Of a stretch of 64,000 nucleotides of DNA, positions 41,305 to 47,880 are shown one piece after another. The stretch comes from Phytohabitans maris (GTDB lineage Bacteria; Actinomycetota; Actinomycetes; Mycobacteriales; Micromonosporaceae): NCBI RefSeq assembly GCF_031085175.1, contig NZ_JAVHUY010000015.1, forward strand, positions 144,400 through 208,399, given 5' to 3'. A program made the translations under genes and the position numbers. The notes beneath the pieces are model-generated. The model was not told the DNA's origin and did no database searches. It was given only the letters and a program-made list of their open reading frames with translations. Position 1 is the stretch's first letter. Each line of letters begins with the position of its first letter.

Positions 41305-42624
41305 ATGCGCAGACTGCTCGGCGTCGCCATAGCCATGACCACCGTTCTCGCCGGCGCGGCCGCGGCTCCCGCGTCCGCCGGCGCCAGTGCCCACCGGGAC
41401 GGCTTCGTCCGGGTCGGCTATTTCACCCAATGGGGTATCTACGGCCGGGCGTTTCCGGTCAAGAAGCTCGACACGTCCGGGGCGGCGGGCCGCCTCACCC
41501 ACATCAACTACGCGTTCGGCAACGTCAGCGAGGACGGCCGCTGCTATGTGGACGGCGGGCCGGGCGAGGGCGACGCCTGGGCCGACTACCAGCGCCCGGT
41601 GCCCGCGCAGGAGAGCGTCGACGGCGTCGCCGACGCCTGGGGCGAGCCGCTCAACGGCAACTTCGGCCAGCTGCGGAAGCTCAAGGCCAAGCACAAGAAC
41701 CTCAAGGCGCTGATCTCGCTCGGCGGGTGGAGCTGGTCGACGTACTTCTCCAACGCGGCGCTCACCGACGCCTCGCGCAAGAAGTTCGTCGCCTCCTGCG
41801 TCGACCTGTACCTCAAGGGCAACCTGCCCAACCCGGACGGCAGCGCCGGCGGGCCGGGCTCCCTCGCCGGCGTCTTCGACGGCATCGACCTGGACTGGGA
41901 GTGGCCGGGTGCAGGCGGCGAGCCGGGCAACGTGGTACGTCCCGAGGACAAGCGGAACTTCACGCTGCTGCTCGCCGAGTTCCGCCGGCAGCTCGACGCG
42001 CTCGGCAAGAAGGACCGCAAGCACTACGAGCTGACCGCGTTCGTACCGGCCGCGCCGGCCACGATCGACGCCGGCTTCGAGGTCAAGAAGATCTTCAAGT
42101 ACCTGGACTTCGCGACCGTGCAGGGCTACGACTTCCACGGCACCTGGGAGCTGCGGGCCAACCAGCAGTCCGCGCTGCGGGTACCGGCCGGCGCGCCGGA
42201 CGACCCGGACTTCTCCGCCGACTCCACCATCCAGGCGTGGCTCGACCGGGGCGCGCCGCGCCGCGAGCTCGTGCTCGGCATCCCGTACTTCGGGCGCGGC
42301 TGGACCGGCGTGACCGGCGGGCGGGACGGCCTCTTCGGCACCGCGACCGGGCCGGCGCCGGCCACGTTCGAGGCGGGCAGCGAAGACTACAAGAAGCTGA
42401 AGACGCTCCCCTCGGCCGGCTTCACCGTCCACCGCGACCTGCGGGCCGGGCACGCCTGGCTCTGGGACGGCAGCACGTTCTGGACGTACGACGACCCGGC
42501 CGTGGTGCTGCAGAAGACGCTCTACATCCGCACCCGGGGGCTGGGCGGCGCGATGGTCTGGTCGCTGGACGGCGACGACGACAACGCCACGCTCACCCGC
42601 ACCATCCACTTCGCCCTGCGCTAG
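41305..42624 (+). CDS. Secreted GH18 chitinase
   Basis: 439 residues from ATG 41305; an in-frame ATG at 41203 would add residues that do not look like a signal. Signal peptide (RRLLGVAIAMTTVLAGAAAAPASA). The GH18 active site DGIDLDWEWP runs from Asp192, with catalytic acid Glu199 and partners Asp195 and Asp197. Flanking elements are SLGGWSWSTYFSNAA, YDFHGTWE and the final AMVWSLDGDD. No carbohydrate-binding domain is fused. It should hydrolyse chitin outside the cell. The divergent sugar importer might take up products, but no DasR-like box was seen. Confidence 0.95.
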   Translation: MRRLLGVAIAMTTVLAGAAAAPASAGASAHRDGFVRVGYFTQWGIYGRAFPVKKLDTSGAAGRLTHINYAFGNVSEDGRCYVDGGPGEGDAWADYQRPVPAQESVDGVADAWGEPLNGNFGQLRKLKAKHKNLKALISLGGWSWSTYFSNAALTDASRKKFVASCVDLYLKGNLPNPDGSAGGPGSLAGVFDGIDLDWEWPGAGGEPGNVVRPEDKRNFTLLLAEFRRQLDALGKKDRKHYELTAFVPAAPATIDAGFEVKKIFKYLDFATVQGYDFHGTWELRANQQSALRVPAGAPDDPDFSADSTIQAWLDRGAPRRELVLGIPYFGRGWTGVTGGRDGLFGTATGPAPATFEAGSEDYKKLKTLPSAGFTVHRDLRAGHAWLWDGSTFWTYDDPAVVLQKTLYIRTRGLGGAMVWSLDGDDDNATLTRTIHFALR

Positions 42625-42636
42625 CTCTCGGCCCGT

Positions 42637-42686
42637 GATCGAAGCTCCCCTCAAGTCGCTAGAACGACTTCAGGGGAGCTTCGATC
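42637..42686. terminator. Bidirectional terminator hairpin
   Basis: A 22-bp stem (42637-42658 with 42665-42686; GATCGAAGCTCCCCT... ) has one mismatch and a 6-nt loop, between the convergent chitinase and zinc-finger genes. The outer GATCGAAGCTCC is the same as in the hairpin at 6731. Confidence 0.88.
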
Positions 42687-42694
42687 ATGGTGGG

Positions 42695-43453
42695 TTATGC
42701 CGCGTGGCGATCGGTGCGGGCCCGGGCGGGGCGGTCGCGGACCAGGCGCAGCGCCGGGCGGGCCGGCGGCTGCTCGGGCTCGTCGAAGCGGGCCCGCCAG
42801 GCCGGGCGGGGCGTGCGCTGCCCGCCGGCCGGGCCGCCACGGGCCGGCTGCAGGCGGGAGAGGACGAGCACCAGCACGTACCCGACCAGGATGAACGCGT
42901 GGCTCAGCACCCGCCCGAGGTCGACCCGGCCGGCGATGACGTCACTGGCGGTGAGCAGGCTGAGCGCGGCCACGAACGCGGTCAGCGTCGGGATCAGCCC
43001 CGAACCCGGGCCGCGCATGAGCGCGATCCAGGCGAAGCCGGCGCCGATCGCGACGTTCCAGGCGGCGGACTCGTGCCACAGGTGGTCCGGCCCCACACCG
43101 AACGTGTGCAGGTGCCGCCCGGCCGCGAAGCCGCCGATCTGCGCCGCACCGAGCAGGAACTGCACGACGCCGAGCGCGCCGAGCGCGACCCGTACCGCCC
43201 GGACCAGGCGGGCCCGCCGGCGGCCGGGAGCGGCGGCGAGCACCTCGTCGCTGACCGTCACCTCGTGCGTGACCACGCTGGTGCGGACCATCCGGGTCAC
43301 CTGGGCGGCGGCGTCGAACCACTGCCGGCACGCCGCGCAGCCGGCCAGGTGCGCGTCGGTCGCCGCGCGCTCGGCCGGGTCGTCTTCCCCGTCGAGGCGC
43401 GCCGACAGCGCCTCGCGTGACTCTTCGCACCCCACCTTGGGATAGTCGGTCAT
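42695..43453 (-). CDS. Zinc-finger (anti-sigma-like) four-helix membrane protein
   Basis: 252 residues from ATG 43453. The N-terminal zf-HC2-like motif is HLAGCAACRQWF (H-x3-C-x2-C), with a preceding CEESREALSARLDGE as in anti-sigma domains. Four membrane helices follow (VALGALGVVQFLLGAAQIGG, WNVAIGAGFAWIALM, LTAFVAALSLLTASDVIA, VLSHAFILVGYVLVLVL), and the tail is basic. No sigma factor gene adjoins it. The start overlaps the methyltransferase stop by 4 bp. Confidence 0.85.
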   Translation of the reverse strand: MTDYPKVGCEESREALSARLDGEDDPAERAATDAHLAGCAACRQWFDAAAQVTRMVRTSVVTHEVTVSDEVLAAAPGRRRARLVRAVRVALGALGVVQFLLGAAQIGGFAAGRHLHTFGVGPDHLWHESAAWNVAIGAGFAWIALMRGPGSGLIPTLTAFVAALSLLTASDVIAGRVDLGRVLSHAFILVGYVLVLVLSRLQPARGGPAGGQRTPRPAWRARFDEPEQPPARPALRLVRDRPARARTDRHAA

Positions 43454-44274
43454 GGCGCCGGTCGAGTTCCCACCGGGTGGAAGCCGACCGCCGCGTACCC
43501 CGGGTAGTCCTCCGGGCGGTCGGGCAGCTCGTCGTCCTCCGGCCGCCACAGCGCCATGTAAACCAGGCCCGGCTCGACCAGCTCGTACCCCTCCAGGAGC
43601 TTGCCCACCTCGGCGCGCGAGCGCATGGTCATCGGCGTGGGGGTGCGGGCGTAGAAGGCGCGGTGCTCGTCGGCCTTGTCACCCTGCCCGTCGGCGGTGG
43701 CGTGGCAGACCGCGATCGCGCTGCCCGGCGCGGTGGCCTCCCGGTACCCGCCGATCACGCCGGCCGGGTCGTCGCCGTCCGCCACGAAGTGCAGCACCGC
43801 CACCAGCAGCACCGCGACCGGCTGGGCCAGGTCGAGCCCGCCCTCGGTGACGGCCAGGTCGAGCACCCGGGCGGGGGAGCGCAGGTCGGCCTGCACGGCC
43901 CGGACCAGCGGGTCGCCGTCGAGGATCGCCCGGCTCTGCGCGACCGCGACCGGGTCGATGTCGACGTACACCACCCGGCAGGACGGGTCCTGCGCCCGCG
44001 CGACCTCGTGCACGTTGCCGACGGTGGGGATGCCCGAGCCCAGGTCGAGGAACTGCCGCACGCCCGAGCGGACCAGGAAGCGCACCGCGCGGCGCAGGAA
44101 CGCCCGGTTGGCCCGCATGATCTGCGGCAGCTCCGGCCAGGCGGCCATCGCCTGCGCGGCCATCTCCCGGTCGACCGCGAAGTTGTGCGCGCCGCCGAGG
44201 TAGTAGTCGTAGACCCGGGCCGCGTTGGGCCGGTCGAGGTCGACGCCGTACGGAGCCCAGTCCGGCCTAGTCAC
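43450..44274 (-). CDS. SAM-dependent methyltransferase (DUF574/PF04672 type)
   Basis: 274 residues. It opens with DRPNAARVYDYYLGGAHNFAVDREMA, the signature of the actinobacterial PF04672 family. The SAM-binding motif is FLDLGSGIPTVGNVHEVA, then VVYVDIDPVAV. PF04672 proteins are numerous in Streptomyces and Micromonosporaceae; the substrate is not known. Translationally coupled to the zinc-finger membrane protein gene. Confidence 0.92.
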   Translation of the reverse strand: MTRPDWAPYGVDLDRPNAARVYDYYLGGAHNFAVDREMAAQAMAAWPELPQIMRANRAFLRRAVRFLVRSGVRQFLDLGSGIPTVGNVHEVARAQDPSCRVVYVDIDPVAVAQSRAILDGDPLVRAVQADLRSPARVLDLAVTEGGLDLAQPVAVLLVAVLHFVADGDDPAGVIGGYREATAPGSAIAVCHATADGQGDKADEHRAFYARTPTPMTMRSRAEVGKLLEGYELVEPGLVYMALWRPEDDELPDRPEDYPGYAAVGFHPVGTRPAP

Positions 44275-44294
44275 CGCACCACACTAGCCTTCCC

Positions 44295-44329
44295 GTCACG
44301 ATTGGCCGTTCTCTTGTCACGATTGGCCG
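44295..44329. promoter_or_regulatory. 14-bp direct repeat between divergent genes
   Basis: GTCACGATTGGCCG occurs at 44295-44308 and 44316-44329 (period 21 bp). It lies in the 75-bp gap between the divergent methyltransferase and membrane-PPOX genes, so it may be a binding site for a regulator of either. Confidence 0.4.
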
Positions 44330-44349
44330 GGCCGGACCGTCCAACCCGC

Positions 44350-45144
44350 ATGGCACGCAACCCGTACGTCACGATGGTCACACTCCTCGGCGCCCTGCTG
44401 ACCGGCGCGGCCGCCGTGTGGTGCCTCGCCTCGCCCGGCTCGTTCGCCGACTTCGTGGACTTTCCGCGGCACGAGCACTTCGTCCACGACCTGGGCGCGT
44501 TCCAGTTCGGCCTCGCCGCCGCGCTGCTGCTCGCGCTGGTCTGGGCGGACGGGCTGGCCACCGCGCTGGGCGGCTTCCTCGTCGCGAACGCGGTGCACGC
44601 GGTCAACCACGCCGGCGACCTCGACCTCGGCGGCCGCGGCTCCGACCCGTGGCTGATCGGCGCGATGGCGGTCCTCGCCGGCGTGGCGCTGGTGGTGCGG
44701 CTGCGGCAGCTGGGCTGGGTGGTGGGCCAGGTACCGGTGGCGGCGAGCCCGGCCCTCGCCCCGTTCGCGCGGCAGAAGACGGTGCTGCTGACCACGTACC
44801 GCCGCGACGGCCGCCCCGGCGCCAGCCCGGTGAGCATCGCCGTGGACGGCGAGCGCGCGTACGTGCGGAGCTTCGAGAAGTCGCTCAAGACCCGGCGGCT
44901 GCGCCGCGACCCCCGCGCGGCGATCGCGCCGTCGGACGGTCGCGGTCACGTGACCGGTCCGCAGGTACCGGCGCGCATGCGCCTGCTGCACGGCGAGGAG
45001 AACCGGTACGCGGCGCGGCTGCTGCGCGCGAAGCACCCGTTCCTGCACGGCGTCGCGGTGCCACTGACCCACCGCCTCGCCCGTGCGAAGACCGGCCGCA
45101 CCGTCCACTTCGAGCTCACCCCGGACCCCGCTGGCGAGATCTAG
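44350..45144 (+). CDS. Fusion: four-helix membrane domain + PPOX (split-barrel) F420-type oxidoreductase
   Basis: 264 residues. Residues 1-125 hold four helices (YVTMVTLLGALLTGAAAVWCL, FQFGLAAALLLALVWADG, FLVANAVHAVNHAGD, WLIGAMAVLAGVALVV). Residues 140-264 are a PPOX-class split barrel: RQKTVLLTTYRRDGRPGASPVSIAVDGERAYVRSFEKSLKTRRLRRDPRAAIAPSD, typical of deazaflavin (F420) or FMN oxidoreductases. Joining both in one chain is unusual. No strong ribosome site precedes ATG 44350. A membrane-tethered flavin/F420 enzyme is inferred. Confidence 0.82.
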   Translation: MARNPYVTMVTLLGALLTGAAAVWCLASPGSFADFVDFPRHEHFVHDLGAFQFGLAAALLLALVWADGLATALGGFLVANAVHAVNHAGDLDLGGRGSDPWLIGAMAVLAGVALVVRLRQLGWVVGQVPVAASPALAPFARQKTVLLTTYRRDGRPGASPVSIAVDGERAYVRSFEKSLKTRRLRRDPRAAIAPSDGRGHVTGPQVPARMRLLHGEENRYAARLLRAKHPFLHGVAVPLTHRLARAKTGRTVHFELTPDPAGEI

Positions 45145-45186
45145 AACGTTTAGGGCGCTATTTCAGCCATAAACGTTCTAGATCTC
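45136..45186. terminator. Hairpin containing the stop codons of both convergent genes
   Basis: A perfect 17-bp stem GAGATCTAGAACGTTTA (45136-45152) pairs with 45170-45186 around a 17-nt loop. The left arm ends the PPOX fusion gene (GAG ATC TAG) and the right arm, read on the other strand, ends the DUF559 gene with the same codons. Confidence 0.9.
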
Positions 45187-46113
45187 GATGTCCAGCGCGC
45201 GGCGGAGTTGCAGCGCTACCTCGTCGGGGCGGTGGCGGACCTGCCAGGCGGGGAAGCGCAGCACGCGGTCGCCGCGGATCCAGATCTCGTTCTGGCGGCG
45301 CATGTCGGCCTCCCACTGGCGCGCCTCCATGTGGTGGGCGCCGTCCACCTCGACGTGCACGCGCTGCTTGCGCCAGTACGCGTCCAGGTAGCGGTTGCGC
45401 CCGGCCTGGTCGCGCCGCCGCTCCTGGAGGTCCGGGGCGGGCAACCGGTAACGCCGGCAGAGCTTGACGAAGTCGATCTCGGACAGCGCGGTCGCGCCGC
45501 CCTCGGCCAGCGTCAGGGTCTCCAGCGCCAGGCGACGGCGGCGGGCGCGGGGCATGGCGGACAGCACCGCGCGGACCTCGGCCGGTGTGACCAAGCGCTG
45601 CTGGCAGGCGGCCGCGACGACCGTGCGGGCCTCGTCCTCCGTCCGGGCCCATTGTGCGGCGTCGACGATCGCCCGCGGCATCGTGGTGCGCATCGGGCGG
45701 CCGACCTGCACGTGGCTCTGCGGCAGCGTCGACGTCCGATGGAGGACGACCGCCGGCATCTCCAGGGGGAGCCGGCGGCGCAGGTCGGGATAGCGGTGAC
45801 CATCCGGGACCAGCAGGTGGAGGGGGCCGGGGCGGGGCCAGCGCAGGCCGCCCTCGCGCGCCGCGGTCAGGCCGGCGAGCAGGGCGCCGTCGCCGGCGGC
45901 GAGGATCGCCACCCAGCGCGCCTGGCCGGCGGTGAGCGGGCCGTTGTGGGCGATCAGTACGCCGCGGCAGAGCCGGCGCCAGCGGCCGGAGTCGAGCAGC
46001 CCGCGCAGCCGGCCGCGGCCGAGCAGCGCCGTGGCCTGGGCGGTGGTGAGGACGCCGTCCTGCTCGAAGAGGAGCCAGTCCAGCTCGCTGGCGGCGCGTC
46101 CGGGTACCGGCAT
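45178..46113 (-). CDS. AbiEi-like N-terminal / DUF559 endonuclease-like protein
   Basis: 311 residues. The N-terminus (DWLLFEQDGVLTTAQATALLGRGRLRGLLDSGRWRRLCRGVLIAHN) is the winged-helix antitoxin domain of AbiEi-type proteins. The C-terminus (NRYLDAYWRKQRVHVEVDGAHHM, RQNEIWIRGDRVLRFPAWQVRHRPDEV) is DUF559, a PD-(D/E)xK nuclease-like fold with the E-V-D-G core. This combination is common in actinobacteria, with many paralogues per genome. No toxin gene is adjacent, so its role as an antitoxin is doubtful. Confidence 0.87.
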   Translation of the reverse strand: MPVPGRAASELDWLLFEQDGVLTTAQATALLGRGRLRGLLDSGRWRRLCRGVLIAHNGPLTAGQARWVAILAAGDGALLAGLTAAREGGLRWPRPGPLHLLVPDGHRYPDLRRRLPLEMPAVVLHRTSTLPQSHVQVGRPMRTTMPRAIVDAAQWARTEDEARTVVAAACQQRLVTPAEVRAVLSAMPRARRRRLALETLTLAEGGATALSEIDFVKLCRRYRLPAPDLQERRRDQAGRNRYLDAYWRKQRVHVEVDGAHHMEARQWEADMRRQNEIWIRGDRVLRFPAWQVRHRPDEVALQLRRALDIEI

Positions 46114-46184
46114 CGGGCGAGTGTGCGAGCGCCGGCGGGCGGAGACAAGGGGATGCCGCCAAACCGTGGTTTAGGGTTGGGCGG

Positions 46185-47039
46185 GTGCGCATCGGAATCC
46201 AGATTCCCAGCTTCACGTATCCCGGCGGTCAAGAGCAGATCGCCCCCATCTTCGCCCGCGTGGCCCGGGACGCCGACCAGGGCGGCCTGGCCAGCCTCTG
46301 GGTGATGGACCACTTCTTCCAGATCCGGGGCGTCGGCGCGGCCGAGGAGCCGATGCTGGAGGGGTACTCGGCGCTGTCCTACGCGGCGGCGATCACCGAG
46401 CGGATCACGCTCGGCACGATGGTCACCGGCGTCGTCTACCGGTACCCGGGCATCCTGGTCAAGACGGTGACCACCCTCGACGTCCTCTCCGGCGGGCGGG
46501 CCTGGTTCGGGGTCGGCGCCGCCTGGAACGCGGAGGAGTCGGCCGGCCTCGGCGTCCCGTTCCCGCCGGTGGCGGAGCGGTTCGAGCAGCTCGAGGAGAC
46601 GCTGCGGATCGCCAAGCGGATGTGGGCCGGCGACGAGAGCCCGTTCGAGGGCAAGCACTACCGGCTGGAGCGGCCGCTCAACTCGCCGCCCGCGGTGAGC
46701 CGGCCGCACCCGCGCATCCTGATCGGCGGCGGCGGGGAGAAGAAGACGCTGCGCCTCGTCGCGCGGTACGCGGACGCCACCAACCTCTTCGACAGCCCGG
46801 AGCTGCCGCACAAGCTGGACGTGCTGCGGGAGCACTGCGCGCGGGAGGGCCGGGCGTACGGCGACATCGAGAAGACCGTCCTCTCCGTCCTGAGCGCCGA
46901 TTCGACGGCGGGACAGCTTGAGGATGTCGTGGGGCGGCTCGGTGAGCACGGCGTCGACCAGGTCATCTTCTCCGCGCGCCAGCCGCACCTGCCCAACGCC
47001 GTACCGCTGCTGGCCGACCTCGCCGCCAAAGTGGCCTAG
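46185..47039 (+). CDS. LLM-class F420-dependent oxidoreductase (putative)
   Basis: 284 residues from GTG 46185. A TIM-barrel luciferase-like monooxygenase: IGIQIPSFTYPGGQEQIAPIF, LASLWVMDHFFQIRG, ITERITLGTMVTGVVYRYPGILVKTVTTLDVLSGGRAWFGVGAAWN, PRILIGGGGEKKTLRLVARYADATNLF. The family includes F420- and FMN-dependent enzymes; F420 use is inferred from the actinobacterial context. Confidence 0.92.
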   Translation: MRIGIQIPSFTYPGGQEQIAPIFARVARDADQGGLASLWVMDHFFQIRGVGAAEEPMLEGYSALSYAAAITERITLGTMVTGVVYRYPGILVKTVTTLDVLSGGRAWFGVGAAWNAEESAGLGVPFPPVAERFEQLEETLRIAKRMWAGDESPFEGKHYRLERPLNSPPAVSRPHPRILIGGGGEKKTLRLVARYADATNLFDSPELPHKLDVLREHCAREGRAYGDIEKTVLSVLSADSTAGQLEDVVGRLGEHGVDQVIFSARQPHLPNAVPLLADLAAKVA

Positions 47040-47124
47040 GTTAGCGCCGCACCTTCTTCCGACCGAGGCCGCCACCCTCCTCAGGTAGGACGGATCCACC
47101 GCTTCCTGCCCTTACGGTGTGTCC

Positions 47125-47880
47125 ATGACGACAACGACCACGGACATCGCCGCTCGGGCGGTCGACGCGTGGAAGGTATACGGCAGCGGCGAGGCGCAGG
47201 TGATCGCGCTCCGGGGAGTGAACGTCGAGCTCGAAAAGGGGCGCTTCACGGCGATCATGGGCCCCTCCGGGTCGGGCAAGTCGACGCTCATGCACTGCCT
47301 GGCCGGGCTCGACTCGCTCACCCGGGGACAGGCCTTCATCGGCGAGACGCAGATCACCGGGCTCAGCGACAGCGGGCTGACCCGGCTGCGGCGCGATCGG
47401 GTGGGGTTCATCTTCCAGCAGTTCAACCTGCTCCCCACGCTGACCGCCGAGGAGAACATCCTGCTGCCGCTCTCCATCGCGGGGCGCAAGCCGGACCCGG
47501 ACTGGTACAAGACGGTCATCGAGACGGTGGGGCTCGGCGACCGGCTCGGGCACCGGCCCAGCCAGCTCTCCGGCGGCCAGCAGCAGCGGGTGGCGTGCGC
47601 CCGGGCGCTGGTGGCCAGGCCCGAGGTGATCTTCGCGGACGAGCCGACCGGTAACCTGGACTCCCGCTCCGGCGCCGAGGTGCTGGGCTTCCTGCGCAAC
47701 TCGGTGCGAGACTTCGGCCAGACGATCGTGATGGTGACCCACGACCCGAACGCGGCTTCGTACGCGGACCGGGTGATCTTCCTGGCCGACGGTGCGGTCG
47801 TCGACGAGATGGCCGAGCCGACCGCCGAGGGCGTGCTCGACAAGCTCAAGGGCCTCGACGTCACCTCCGGCGGCGTCTGA
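47125..47880 (+). CDS. ABC transporter ATP-binding protein (LolD/MacB type)
   Basis: 251 residues from ATG 47125 (GTG 47119 is two codons upstream). Walker A GPSGSGKST, Q-loop FIFQQFNLLPTLT, signature LSGGQQQRVACARAL, Walker B VIFADEPTGNLDS, switch VTHDPNAASYADRV. Its TGA stop shares one base with the ATG of the permease (TGATG), so the pair is translationally coupled. Confidence 0.94.
   Translation: MTTTTTDIAARAVDAWKVYGSGEAQVIALRGVNVELEKGRFTAIMGPSGSGKSTLMHCLAGLDSLTRGQAFIGETQITGLSDSGLTRLRRDRVGFIFQQFNLLPTLTAEENILLPLSIAGRKPDPDWYKTVIETVGLGDRLGHRPSQLSGGQQQRVACARALVARPEVIFADEPTGNLDSRSGAEVLGFLRNSVRDFGQTIVMVTHDPNAASYADRVIFLADGAVVDEMAEPTAEGVLDKLKGLDVTSGGV

Noticed and set aside
45178..46113. Type IV toxin-antitoxin system
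   Set aside because: Only the AbiEi-like domain is seen, fused to DUF559; neither neighbour is an AbiEii-type nucleotidyltransferase.
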